From contig CAYUTA010000012.1 of NCBI GenBank assembly GCA_964447605.1, positions 1-59,099 of the forward strand: a DNA stretch of 59,099 nucleotides. The letters are read 5' to 3'. The notes under the pieces are model-generated. The model saw nothing but the letters and a program-made list of their open reading frames with translations, ran no database searches and was not told where the DNA came from. Positions 34,305-45,016 of the stretch are shown here, one piece after another (position 1 is the first letter of the stretch; each line of letters starts with the position of its first letter). The position numbers and the translations under genes are program-made. This DNA is from CAYUTA01 sp964447605. Its GTDB lineage: Bacteria > Bacillota > Clostridia > Christensenellales > CAG-138.

Positions 34305-35585
34305 ATGCAGAAGGAATGGTATCAAATCATTGGCGGCCGGCGCCTGGAGGGCACCGTCACCATCAGCGGCGCAAAAAATGCGTCGGTTGCCATCATCCCC
34401 GCGGCCATTCTGGCGGGGGAAAGTTGCATCCTCGAGAACCTGCCGTTCATCGAGGACGTGATGAGCCTCAAAATCATACTCGAGCAGCTTGGCATAACCG
34501 TGGATTTTACCACGGGCGACTGCATGCGCATTGATCCGAGCACGCTTAAAACCACCTGCGCCGCCGGGCGGGCCGTAAGCAGCATGCGCGCAAGCTATTA
34601 TCTGCTTGGCGCGATGCTGGGCCGCTACGGCGAGGCGGAGGTTGCCCTGCCGGGCGGCTGCGTCATCGGCCAGCGGCCCATCGACCAGCACATCAAGGGC
34701 ATGCGCGCGCTTGGCGCGGAGGTCACGCTCGACGAGGAGCGGAACGTGATCCGTGCCCGCGCAAAAAAGCTGCGGGGCGCGGAGATTTTTTTTGACGTGA
34801 CCAGCGTGGGCGCAACCATCAACGTCATGCTCGCCGCCTGCCGCGCGGAGGGGCAGACGGTGCTTTCCAACGTGGCCAAGGAGCCGCACGTCGTGGACGT
34901 GGCCAACTTTCTCAACATGATGGGGGCAAGCGTAAAGGGCGCGGGCACGGATGTCATCCGCATCAGCGGCCGCGAGAAGCTGCACGGCTGCGGCTATGCC
35001 GTCATTCCCGATCAGATCGAGGCCGGCACGTTCATGATCGCCGCCGCCGCCACCCGCGGGGACGTGGTCATCAAAAATATCATTCCCACGCATATGGAGG
35101 CGGTTTCCGCCAAGCTGATGGAGAGCGGCGCGCGCGTCATTGACGGCGACGACGGCCGGGATTTCTATATCCGCGTCGTCATGGAGGACCGTCCGCGCGG
35201 CATCAACGTCAAAACCCTGCCGTACCCCGGCTTTCCAACGGATTTGCAGCAGCCCATGATGGCGTATCTGTGCGCGGCCGGCGGCGTTTCCAGCATCAAC
35301 GAAACCATCTTTGAAAACCGCTTCAACCATGTGCGAGAACTGCGCAGGATGGGCGCTTCCATCAGCGCGCGGGACAATGTCGCCAAGGTGAAAGGCATTC
35401 CCGCGCTCAAGGGCGCGGATATCCACGCGAGCGATCTGCGCGCGGGCGCGTCGTTGATCGTGGCGGGGCTTTCGGCCAATGGCACGACCAACGTGCACAA
35501 CATTCATTTCATCGACCGCGGATACGAGTATCTCGACAAAAAACTGCAGGCCATCGGCGCAAAAATTCAGCGCATGACCAAGTGA
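34305..35585 (+). CDS. murA: UDP-GlcNAc 1-carboxyvinyltransferase MurA
   Basis: 426 residues of the EPSP-synthase fold. ISGAKNASVAIIPAAILA near the N terminus supplies the catalytic Lys and Asn. The loop LPGGCVIGQRPIDQH carries the Cys that reacts with PEP and is the fosfomycin target. PGFPTDLQQPMMAYLCAA and NRFNHVRELRRMGA are typical late motifs. It adds enolpyruvate to UDP-GlcNAc in the first committed step of peptidoglycan synthesis. No RBS precedes the ATG; a TTG at 34284 in frame is less likely. Confidence 0.94.
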   Translation: MQKEWYQIIGGRRLEGTVTISGAKNASVAIIPAAILAGESCILENLPFIEDVMSLKIILEQLGITVDFTTGDCMRIDPSTLKTTCAAGRAVSSMRASYYLLGAMLGRYGEAEVALPGGCVIGQRPIDQHIKGMRALGAEVTLDEERNVIRARAKKLRGAEIFFDVTSVGATINVMLAACRAEGQTVLSNVAKEPHVVDVANFLNMMGASVKGAGTDVIRISGREKLHGCGYAVIPDQIEAGTFMIAAAATRGDVVIKNIIPTHMEAVSAKLMESGARVIDGDDGRDFYIRVVMEDRPRGINVKTLPYPGFPTDLQQPMMAYLCAAGGVSSINETIFENRFNHVRELRRMGASISARDNVAKVKGIPALKGADIHASDLRAGASLIVAGLSANGTTNVHNIHFIDRGYEYLDKKLQAIGAKIQRMTK

Positions 35586-35898
35586 CGCTTTGCGGCGTGT
35601 CAAAAACATTTCCCGGCTTGGGAAGGCGGAGGGCCTTTTCCCGCCGGCGCTTTTGGGCGGCCGAAAACGTGTTTCAGGGGCATTGCCTGAATGGGCGGCC
35701 GCAAAACATCACAATGCGGAACGAGCCATTCCCGGGTCGCGCGCCATGCGGATGCGACGGTTTCCGTGTTTCTGCGCGGGCCGACGGCCGACCCATGCCG
35801 CTTAAGCGGCGGCTGTTCGGGGTGAGCTAAGGATGATCGCCCTCAAAGACGGGCGTATACAGGACCGACCGACCTGAAAGCAAACTCGACAATGGACA
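35586..35898. other. Intergenic stretch without a recognised gene
   Basis: About 310 bp between murA and the typA terminator. GC-rich, with repeated GGGCGGCCG words near 35655-35705 but no supported gene, RNA or clear hairpin with a T-run. Confidence 0.4.
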
Positions 35899-35935
35899 CA
35901 AAAAAACAAGCCCGGGAATCGGATGGCCGGGCTTG
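35899..35935 (-). terminator. typA intrinsic terminator
   Basis: On the minus strand AAGCCCGG (35927-35934) pairs with CCGGGCTT (35908-35915), followed by GTTTTTTTG. A textbook Rho-independent terminator. Confidence 0.88.
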
Positions 35936-35992
35936 CCGCCGAAAAACACAGTTGCTCCGACGGTCAATGACCGCCCCACAGATTGCGCCCCG

Positions 35993-37804
<1,812 letters not shown>

Positions 37805-37841
37805 ACCGTTTACTTCCCTTGCTTTTCTTTACAAACGCATT

Positions 37842-37870
37842 ATTATACACTGATTTTCGCTTATGCACAA
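37842..37870 (-). promoter_or_regulatory. typA promoter
   Basis: On the minus strand TTGTGC (37865-37870), a 17-bp spacer and TATAAT (37842-37847). Confidence 0.65.
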
Positions 37871-37994
37871 GGGGGCGGAGGCCGTAATTGCCGGGACAAC
37901 CGCAAACCGCCGTTTCATGCGTTTATGGAAGAACGATGCGGGAAAGGCTGTGGAATCCGTCAAAAGCGACGGCGCGCACGTCCGTGGAGCACCG

Positions 37995-38660
37995 TCATCT
38001 TCCTGTTTCCAACTCCTGTAAAATCAATTCTGCAATCCGTTCTTTGTGTACGATATAGCTGCCGTGCCCTTCGCCCCTGAGGATGCGTTTGCCGGCGTGC
38101 GGAATCGACGCGGCGATGAAATCCGTGTCCGACCGTTTGACCATATCCCGGCTCCCGGCCAGTACCAGCACCGGAATCCGAATCTGCGAAAGCAACGCTT
38201 TGGTCAGCGCCGGCTCGCGGAGCATCATGGCGATTTTTTCATCCTTCACAAATCGGTTGAGCAGGCGGAAAAAGCGCAGCCAGCCGTCCTTGATTCCCGC
38301 GGGCGATGTGTTTGCCCCGCTGACGATCAGCCGGGACAAAAGCGCCGGGTGCTCCGCCGCCAGCAAGAGCCCGACAATCCCGCCGTCGCTGAAGCCGTAC
38401 AGGGCCGGTCTATCCAGCCTCAATTGCGTAATGAAGCAAAAAACGTCCTCCGCCAGATCGCGGTAATGGTATTCTTTGGGGCGGGCGCTTTGCCCATGTC
38501 CTCTGGTATCGAGCGCATAAACGGTGAACCGCCGGCTCAGAATCGGAACGGCGCGGTCGAAAATCGTATGATCCTCCCCGTTGCCATGCATTAGCAACAG
38601 CGGGGGGCCGCTGCCGGAGCATTCGTAATAAAGCTGAACGCCATTGACCTCCAGTTTCAC
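37995..38660 (-). CDS. Alpha/beta-fold hydrolase
   Basis: 221 residues from a GTG at 38660 (AAGGAGG 8 nt upstream); a longer frame to 38738 lacks an RBS. LLLMHGNGEDHTIFDRAV (oxyanion region), YALDTRGHGQS, nucleophile elbow YGFSDGGIVG, LVLAGSRDMV with the acid residue, and the catalytic His in GEGHGSYIVH. A cytosolic esterase or peptidase-like enzyme; the substrate cannot be read. Confidence 0.87.
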   Translation of the reverse strand: MKLEVNGVQLYYECSGSGPPLLLMHGNGEDHTIFDRAVPILSRRFTVYALDTRGHGQSARPKEYHYRDLAEDVFCFITQLRLDRPALYGFSDGGIVGLLLAAEHPALLSRLIVSGANTSPAGIKDGWLRFFRLLNRFVKDEKIAMMLREPALTKALLSQIRIPVLVLAGSRDMVKRSDTDFIAASIPHAGKRILRGEGHGSYIVHKERIAELILQELETGR

Positions 38661-38819
38661 CGGCAATCCTCCTTCCGGCCCGCGCCGGACGCCGCCAAAC
38701 CGCAGTTTTTCGGTGATGAAAAGACCGGCCAATACCACCGGTCCTGTGAATGAAGAGGATCAATCGGGGTCTGCAAACTTTCTTGCGGCCCGCCTACAAG
38801 GCGACGCGCCCTTTTGACG

Positions 38820-39641
38820 TTACGGCGCGGGCGTTCTCCTGGGCACGCTGCCCTTATCCTCCACGCTGATAAAGTCCGCCTTGGCATAGCCCTTGGTGCC
38901 GGTGGCCGTCACCTCGATGTAGTAGAAGCCGTCCGTCTCATAATAGACGTATACGTTGACGCCGCGCTCAATCTGGCCAAAAGGCGTGTTGTTTTCCGTG
39001 CTCGGCACATTGCGCAGGGCGACCACGCTGGAAGAAACCGTTCCCGCAACCGCGCCGTCCGGCAGGTTGGGTGCGGGCGTCGCCGTTTCACCCGGCAGCA
39101 GGCCGCTTTTCTCAATGAATTTCTTTGCCATGTAACCGTATTTGTTTTCCTTGACGATCAGGACAAAGTAATAGTCCTCCTCCACGGCGTACACCTTCAG
39201 CTGCGTGCCGGAACTGTATTTGCCGAGAATGTCATAGTTGCCGCTCGGCCCCTTGCGCAGCACGACGCCGCTGGTCGTCAGTTCGCCGTTCACCGCGGTC
39301 TGCACCTGCGAGGGAGAGGGGGTCTTTACATCCGGGACGGGCGTATCGTCCGGCTTGAGCGTGGGAGACGGCGTCTCCGGCGCGCCGGTGGGCGCCTGGG
39401 TGGGCGCCTGCGTCGGCGGGAGCGACGGCGTGGGGGTCATGCCGTCCACCGGCGCAAGCGACGGTGTGGGCGTGATCGATACCGCGCCGGACGAGAGGTT
39501 CCCCTGCCCCTCCTGCCGATTGCCGCCAAGCGACCAAATGATAAAGTAGACGCCGATGAGCATCACTGCGACGATGAGGCCAAGCACAATGTAGCCAAGC
39601 GGCGTGATCCGCAGGCCCTGTCTGCGCCGTCTTCTTGCCAT
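38820..39641 (-). CDS. Membrane-anchored protein with two SH3b domains
   Basis: 273 residues from the ATG at 39641. Basic N terminus (MARRRRRQG), a transmembrane helix at about 14-34, and a 60-residue Thr/Pro/Ala linker (TPTPSLAP...TQAPTQAPTGAPETPSPT). Two bacterial SH3-like domains follow, about 115-180 (SGVVLRKGPSGNYDILGKYSSG) and about 200-262 (SVVALRNVPSTENNTPFGQIERG). Extracellular SH3b domains usually bind peptidoglycan. Same linker style as the proteins at 29-34 kb. Confidence 0.82.
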   Translation of the reverse strand: MARRRRRQGLRITPLGYIVLGLIVAVMLIGVYFIIWSLGGNRQEGQGNLSSGAVSITPTPSLAPVDGMTPTPSLPPTQAPTQAPTGAPETPSPTLKPDDTPVPDVKTPSPSQVQTAVNGELTTSGVVLRKGPSGNYDILGKYSSGTQLKVYAVEEDYYFVLIVKENKYGYMAKKFIEKSGLLPGETATPAPNLPDGAVAGTVSSSVVALRNVPSTENNTPFGQIERGVNVYVYYETDGFYYIEVTATGTKGYAKADFISVEDKGSVPRRTPAP

Positions 39642-39691
39642 AAGTCGGTTCCTCCCCGTGCACAAGCGTCATCCCTGCCGGATACGCATGG

Positions 39692-39720
39692 ATAATGTTG
39701 TACCAATTAATCTCTTACAA
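39692..39720 (-). promoter_or_regulatory. Promoter of the SH3b gene
   Basis: On the minus strand TTGTAA (39715-39720), a 17-bp spacer and CATTAT (39692-39697), 50 bp upstream of the start. Confidence 0.5.
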
Positions 39721-39778
39721 CACAGTATATTGTATTTTTTTGTTGATGGAAAGAGCTTTTGGAGATTTTACAAAACAA

Positions 39779-41752
39779 TTACACGTCGTTTTCTTTTGCG
39801 CCGCATATGTCGTTCTTCCGGCGCTCGGCGGCGAGGAAGCCGAGCAGGTTCTCTCCGCTCATGGGATATGCGTGATGGTAGCCCTGCACAAAATCGACGC
39901 CCATCTGCGCCACGATTTGCAGCTGTTCGGCGGTTTCCACCCCCTCGACGAGGACGTGCGCGCCCAGCTTGCTGAGGCCGTCGACCACAAGCCGCAGCAT
40001 ATCCCGCGCGCGGTCGCTTGTGGCAATGTGGCCAACGAGGCTTTTGTCAATTTTTACACAGTCCAGCGGCATGCGCGTGACGTTGAACAAATTGCTGTAA
40101 CCGACGCCGAAATCGTCCATACTGACCCCAACGCCGTGCGCGCGCAGCTGCGCGACTGCGGCGACTGCGCGGTCCATGTCCTCGATGAGCATCCGCTCGG
40201 TGATCTCAAGCCGGATGCTCCCGCCGGGCAAACGCTGCCGCTCCAGCAGATCGTACAGCCACTGCTGCGTCTGCGGATTGTGGTATTCCATGCCGGAGAT
40301 ATTCACGGACAGCCATTCCAGCCCGCAACCGCGGTTTTCACCGAAAAAGCCGCACGCCAACACGAGCACCCGACGGTCGATCTGGCGGACGAACTCCGTC
40401 TCCTCCGCCAGAGGAATGAACTCCCCGGGCATGATCGCGCCGGACGCGTCGCGCATGCGGCAGAGCACCTCCGCGCCCACGGTACGCTTTTTATGGCAAT
40501 CGTAAATCGGCTGAAAATGGATGAAGTACCGATCCTCGTACAGCGCGTGCTCAAGCTGCGCCATGACATAGCCGCGCCGGCCCGCCCGGTTGCGCAGGTG
40601 CTTATCAAACCGCACCACATTGCCGCTCTCGGCGTCTTTTGCCAGCCGCACCGCGTATTCGAGTGAGGAGATCAGTTCGTTGACCGTAGACGCATGCTCG
40701 GGATAGGCGATGTCCACAATGGACGCGTGCAGCGTCGCGCAATGCGATTCATATTCCCACGGCTGTGCAAACCGCTCGCAAATCCTTGCAATCAGCGCTC
40801 CATAATCGCTGTCGCCGACATGAACATTCTGCACGATCAGCGCGAACTCAACGCCGGAAAACCGGCAGGTCACGGCACTTTTTTCCAGCCCGCTCATCCA
40901 GAGTCCGACCAGCCGCAGAAAACCGTCGCCCACGCGCTGGCCAAAGCGTATGTTGACCGACTTATAATTGCGCAGGCTGATGATCATGACATGGAACAGC
41001 GTTTTGCGTTCGGCGAACCGCTCCAGCGTTTTGTAAAACATCTCCCGGCTGACCAGCGTGGTCAGGTGGTCGATGTAAAGCTTCTGCTGCTGGCCGTAAA
41101 TGAACAGCACCGTCAGCGTCATCGCGGCAAGCGTGCCTTCCAGCCGGACCTCCGGGCACAGGCGCTGCAGCACCGTCACCACAATGATCAAAAGCGGCAG
41201 CAGCAGCGCCACGCGGGTAAACGCCGGGCGCGCGTGCTTACGTTCCAGCAAAAATGCGATCAGGATCACGATCATGTTGACCGCCATGAACCAATATTTT
41301 GACCATGCAAATGGGCCCTGCAGATAACGGTTATCCGCGCCAACGGCAAACAGCCAGCCGGATTTCAGGTTGAGCAGCACGGCTGCGGCGGCAATCAGAT
41401 ACAGTACGCACAACAGCCGGCGCAACCGTTTATAGCGCGGAACCTGCGTGCGGTCTTCAAACAACAGCGCGTTCGCGTCGCCGGAAATGGCGGTTATGGT
41501 CAGCGCCAGCAGCAGATGATCGACCGTGTGGATCCACAGCGCGGACTCGCGCGGCATCCGCGGGCTGAATTTAAGCACATAGGCCGACATAATTCCGAAG
41601 ACAACGGCAAGCAGTGAAACAATCAGGCTAAAACAGAATATGTAATCCGGCCGCGTACGCCCGCACCGATCGTCTGCAGCGCCGATTAAAAGGATAAACA
41701 GGTAGGCACAGGCAATATATTCGATCACAATCGACCAATGCAGCGCATTCAC
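39779..41752 (-). CDS. c-di-GMP phosphodiesterase with degenerate GGDEF and EAL domain
   Basis: 657 residues. Seven or so membrane helices occupy residues 1-225. A GGDEF-fold domain follows with SGVEF in place of GG(D/E)EF, so cyclase activity is not expected. The EAL domain (about 405-645) has EVL instead of EAL but keeps the catalytic set: Glu of GAEVL, Asn of SVNIS, Glu of EITER, DDFG, KID, EGVET and the Gln of FVQGY. It is probably an active phosphodiesterase sensing a membrane signal. No other c-di-GMP gene is nearby. Confidence 0.9.
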   Translation of the reverse strand: MNALHWSIVIEYIACAYLFILLIGAADDRCGRTRPDYIFCFSLIVSLLAVVFGIMSAYVLKFSPRMPRESALWIHTVDHLLLALTITAISGDANALLFEDRTQVPRYKRLRRLLCVLYLIAAAAVLLNLKSGWLFAVGADNRYLQGPFAWSKYWFMAVNMIVILIAFLLERKHARPAFTRVALLLPLLIIVVTVLQRLCPEVRLEGTLAAMTLTVLFIYGQQQKLYIDHLTTLVSREMFYKTLERFAERKTLFHVMIISLRNYKSVNIRFGQRVGDGFLRLVGLWMSGLEKSAVTCRFSGVEFALIVQNVHVGDSDYGALIARICERFAQPWEYESHCATLHASIVDIAYPEHASTVNELISSLEYAVRLAKDAESGNVVRFDKHLRNRAGRRGYVMAQLEHALYEDRYFIHFQPIYDCHKKRTVGAEVLCRMRDASGAIMPGEFIPLAEETEFVRQIDRRVLVLACGFFGENRGCGLEWLSVNISGMEYHNPQTQQWLYDLLERQRLPGGSIRLEITERMLIEDMDRAVAAVAQLRAHGVGVSMDDFGVGYSNLFNVTRMPLDCVKIDKSLVGHIATSDRARDMLRLVVDGLSKLGAHVLVEGVETAEQLQIVAQMGVDFVQGYHHAYPMSGENLLGFLAAERRKNDICGAKENDV

Positions 41753-41786
41753 CCCACTTCCGCGAAACGTTTTGTTACTATGTTAT

Positions 41787-41813
41787 ATTATAGTCAAACA
41801 CCATATTTTTCAA
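41787..41813 (-). promoter_or_regulatory. Promoter of the EAL gene
   Basis: A consensus -10 TATAAT (41787-41792, minus strand) with TTGAAA 15 bp upstream (41808-41813). Confidence 0.5.
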
Positions 41814-41989
41814 ACATTATTTTCATTTCTGCAAAATTGTGTGATTTTTGCATCCGGTTTTCATAATTGAATACAGGACTGTAGCCGGGCGTAAAAAATC
41901 GTATATTCTGACGGAATTGGCCGGCAAGCACGTGGCTTTTCATGCGCCGCGCCCAAAACCCGTGCGGCGGCGTTACGGCCTTGACGCGT

Positions 41990-42320
41990 TAGGGCGGCCT
42001 TTAAGCCGTCCCAGGCCGTCAAAAAACGTTGTTTTATGACGGGAATGCGCTGTGGCGCAGGTTTGCCGGCGGCAGTCCGCCTCTCGCCCCGCGGGCTCCC
42101 GGGCGGCGAACTGCCAAAGGTGTGGGCGGCGGACGCGCGTGTGGTCCTTGCCCACGATGAAAGCATGTTTTCCGATCCGTCATTTGCAGCGACATGCGCG
42201 GTGCAAATGACGCCGCGCATGCGGCCGGGCCGACAGACGATGCAATCGTCCGAGGTTGGCGCCGCATGCAAAAATCCCGCCACAGCGGTTCCCGCCGGCA
42301 AACCGCGGTTTACCGGCGGG
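41990..42320. repeat. Dispersed mosaic palindromic element, copy A
   Basis: Contains the GTCAAAAAACGTTG-type hairpin (42009-42030). On the minus strand it holds the core module with CGTCTGTCGG and a hairpin GTCATTTGCA / TGCAAATGAC around an ACCGCGCATGTCGC loop (about 42175-42215). An outer hairpin GGCAGT..ACTGCC-like arm pair lies between. No gene is supported in the whole 41753-42687 interval; a further degraded core lies near 42585-42615. Confidence 0.6.
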
Positions 42321-42687
42321 CCATGACGCGGTCCGCGCAGCTTTGGGGAAATGGGAGCGGGATGGCGGGGTGCGTGCGCGGAACAGCGCTCGGATGGAAG
42401 GGATGCGCAGGCGCGCGGCGGGTTAAAAAAAGCTTATCTTGTCAATTCTGGAGCGGAGCATGCGGGAAATCCTGTATTTTTGTCCAATCCGGCACACGCG
42501 GCGATTTGGAGGTTTGCCTGCAAAAAACTGCGGCAGGCCTTTTAGCGTTACCCTGCCACAACAAGCCTCCCCCGGATAAACCGGGGGGCGGCGGTTGTCA
42601 CGGCGCTGCCGTTCGAGGCGTTCTGCCGCAGGAAAAAAACGCGCTTGCCGCGCGCGCCCGTTAAAAAACCGGGGGCATGCGGATGCG

Positions 42688-43980
42688 CTATAGATAGGGA
42701 TCCTCGGGCGGCGCGTCGGCCTCCTCTGGCATGTCGGGCAGCGGCCCGCTGCGTTCGCGCCGGAAGACGGATACGGCCAGCAGAACGGTCAACGTCAGCA
42801 GGACAAGGAGAATTACGCCGACCTTAACGGCATTGGGGATACGCGTGGTGGTCGTCAGGTAGTAGGCCGCCGCGCCCAGGCCGTCGGCTGCGTCGTAGTC
42901 GGAATAGCGCACATGCACGGTTTCGTAATCCTTAACTGTGTGCTCGGTGAAGCGCAGCAACCGCGCGCCGCGCGCCGCGCGGTCGTGATAGCTTGTAAAG
43001 GTGCTGCCGGGCGCACTGAGCAGGTCCACGCCCTTATGCGCGGCAATAAAGGAGTTGATGTGGTCATGGCCGGAAACGCTTAAAAACACATCGTTTTGGC
43101 GGATGAACGCATCGAACAGGCCGTTGTTTTCCGTGGACGGGCAGGGCGCCTCGCGCACTTCGCCCGCAAAGATGTGATCGGATTCCAGCCGGTAATAATG
43201 CTCCGCGCCCACGCCGACGCCGCGCACCGCGCCCGGTTCGCCGGCGGAAACGCGCGCAAACAGGTCGTACACCTCCGGAACGATGACGTGCATGAACGCC
43301 ACGGAGGGAATGGCCTGGTTGGCATTGGCTGCGCGCAGCGCCTCGCTCTGTTCCACGTACCACTCGACCTGCCCGGCCGAAACCGCACCATAACCGCCGT
43401 CGGGCAGGTCCGCGCCGGAATCGAAAAAGTACAGGTTCATTGCAATCGAATCGCCGCTGCTGGAAAAAATGGGAAGCGAAAACACGTTGTTGCCCGGCGC
43501 GCCGTCTCCCTGTCCGGCCATAATGCAGCTTTCATAGGCGCGGTATAGTCCCATCTGCCGCGCGATGGACACGGGCGCGTCATAGTCGTGATTGCCGAAT
43601 ACGAATGTAAAGGGAATGCCGGAATCCACAATGGGCCGGAGCATGCGCGCAAGCGCAAGCTTTGCGTTTTCATACCGGTTGCCAAGGCGCATCACGGGGC
43701 TTGCGCCCTCGAACTGGTCGCCCAGCAGCACGATGAGATCGGCGGGATAATCGGCGATTACCCCCTGCAGCGAGCGGATGAGGTAGGACGAGGTAAACTG
43801 CGTATCCTGTAAATCCGCCAGCAGCAGTATGGTAAACGTGCCGTCCTCGCCAAAACGCAGAGACGGCCGCGCCTCCGCCTGCTCGGCGCGTGCGGCGGGC
43901 CGCGTCGCGATAAGCGCGCACAGGCCGAAAAGGATAACGGCGGCAAAAAAGCGGCCGGTTCGTTCGACAATTTTCCTCAT
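42688..43980 (-). CDS. Membrane-anchored metallophosphoesterase
   Basis: 430 residues from the ATG at 43980. An N-terminal signal/anchor (residues 8-30), then the calcineurin-like metal-binding blocks FTILLLADLQDTQ, VLLGDQFEG, FVFGNHDYDAP, FMHVIVPEVYD and VSGHDHINSF. A C-terminal transmembrane helix (about 385-407) and an acidic tail follow. The catalytic domain should face outward, held by helices at both ends. It resembles DUF-type Dcr2/PhoD-like phosphoesterases; the substrate is unknown. The first block has Gln in place of the usual His (DLQ rather than DxH). Confidence 0.85.
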   Translation of the reverse strand: MRKIVERTGRFFAAVILFGLCALIATRPAARAEQAEARPSLRFGEDGTFTILLLADLQDTQFTSSYLIRSLQGVIADYPADLIVLLGDQFEGASPVMRLGNRYENAKLALARMLRPIVDSGIPFTFVFGNHDYDAPVSIARQMGLYRAYESCIMAGQGDGAPGNNVFSLPIFSSSGDSIAMNLYFFDSGADLPDGGYGAVSAGQVEWYVEQSEALRAANANQAIPSVAFMHVIVPEVYDLFARVSAGEPGAVRGVGVGAEHYYRLESDHIFAGEVREAPCPSTENNGLFDAFIRQNDVFLSVSGHDHINSFIAAHKGVDLLSAPGSTFTSYHDRAARGARLLRFTEHTVKDYETVHVRYSDYDAADGLGAAAYYLTTTTRIPNAVKVGVILLVLLTLTVLLAVSVFRRERSGPLPDMPEEADAPPEDPYL

Positions 43981-44124
43981 ACCAATTTCAGCGTAAGCCA
44001 TTCATGCGGCGCTGTCAAGCAAACAAATATGTCCTTGCGGCAACGCTTTTCGCCCGCGCGGCTTTTCTTGAAATTTTGCACCCAATCGGTTATGATGATT
44101 CAGAGAATCATAAGGAAGCGGAAC

Positions 44125-44574
44125 ATGAATTTTTTTACGGAACTGCTGCAAAACAAGCCGCTGGTCGCCGCACTGCTCGGGTGGCTGTGCGCGCAGGTGG
44201 GCAAAACCATCCTCCACGCCGTGCTCAACCGGGAGCTGCGGTTTGAGCGGTTGGTCGGAAGCGGGGGCATGCCAAGCTCGCATGCGGCGACCGTGTGCGC
44301 GCTGGCCACGTCCGTCGCGCGGTTTTACGGCCCCGGCTCGGTGGAGTTTGCGCTGGCGTTCGTGCTGGCCATCGTCGTGCTCTACGACGCGCGCGGCGTG
44401 CGGCTGGAAACCGGGAAACAGGCCGAAATCATCAATGATATCGTAAATTTTCTGGAGAAACTCACCAACCAGGATCTGCCCAATCCAAAGCTGAAGGAGC
44501 TGGTCGGGCATACGCCGTTTCAGGTGCTGATCGGTTCGCTGCTTGGCATCGGCATCGGCCTGGTCGTCGGTTGA
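44125..44574 (+). CDS. Divergent PAP2 family protein (DUF212)
   Basis: 149 residues from the ATG at 44125 with AAGGA upstream. KPLVAALLGWLCAQVGKTI begins the protein, GGMPSSHAATVCALATSVA carries the PSSH phosphatase motif, VVLYDARGVRLETGKQAEIIN is a family hallmark, and LKELVGHTPFQVLIGSLLGIGIG the final GHxxxQV motif. Four or five membrane helices. Members are membrane acid-phosphatase-like proteins of uncertain substrate. Confidence 0.9.
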   Translation: MNFFTELLQNKPLVAALLGWLCAQVGKTILHAVLNRELRFERLVGSGGMPSSHAATVCALATSVARFYGPGSVEFALAFVLAIVVLYDARGVRLETGKQAEIINDIVNFLEKLTNQDLPNPKLKELVGHTPFQVLIGSLLGIGIGLVVG

Positions 44575-44615
44575 GGCTCGCGTTTCCGCGGCAACGCCGC
44601 CGCCTGCCGCGCCGC

Positions 44616-44796
44616 CAAACCACGTTGTTTTTTGGATGGGTGTGCGCGAATCGCGCGGGTTTGCATACAGAAAACCGCCTCGAGCGGCTGCGCCGTCTGT
44701 CGGCAAGCCCGCGTGAGCGGAGCCATTTTCACCGCGCATGTCGCTGAAAATGACAGATTGCTTGGTTTCTTCCCGCGTCTCCACCGCGCGCGGGTT
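44616..44796 (+). repeat. Dispersed mosaic element, copy B (direct repeat 1)
   Basis: Begins AAACCACGTTGTTTTTTG and continues with the conserved core. Bases 44644-44796 (153 bp) are identical to 47914-48066 in the same orientation. The core includes CCGCCTCGAGCGGCTGCGCC, CGTCTGTCGGC, and a hairpin CCATTTTCA / TGAAAATGA around the CCGCGCATGTCGC loop. A 50-residue frame is open through it but carries no RBS. Confidence 0.85.
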
Positions 44797-44940
44797 GACG
44801 GAGCAACCCGCAGCATCCTTTGTCGACTGTCTGCGGGCTGCAGGTTGCGGCCTTTTCTGGCTCCAGCGCTATTTTTTCGCGGTCTTGGCTGTGTTCGGCC
44901 CCCAAAATCAAAAAAATATGTTTGAGGCTTGATTTGAGGC

Positions 44941-44990
44941 TTGACAGGCGTCTGTAAGGTCTGCAATAATTAATATTAAGTATTATTAAT
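44941..44990 (+). promoter_or_regulatory. Promoter and inverted repeat upstream of ybaN-like gene
   Basis: TTGACA (44941-44946), an 18-bp spacer and AATAAT (44965-44970). An AT-rich inverted repeat ATTAATA (44969-44975) / TATTAAT (44984-44990) overlaps the expected transcription start and could be a repressor site. A Fur/PerR-type regulator is encoded 2.5 kb downstream, but a link is speculative. Confidence 0.55.
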
Positions 44991-45016
44991 GATTTTGTGA
45001 AAGGTGGCAGTCAACC

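Noticed and set aside
44632..44925. Possible small protein family with GCAVCRQARVSGAIFTAHVA encoded by the repeat element
   Set aside because: No RBS or start conserved among copies, differences between copies are not mainly synonymous, and hairpin pairing is better preserved than the peptide.
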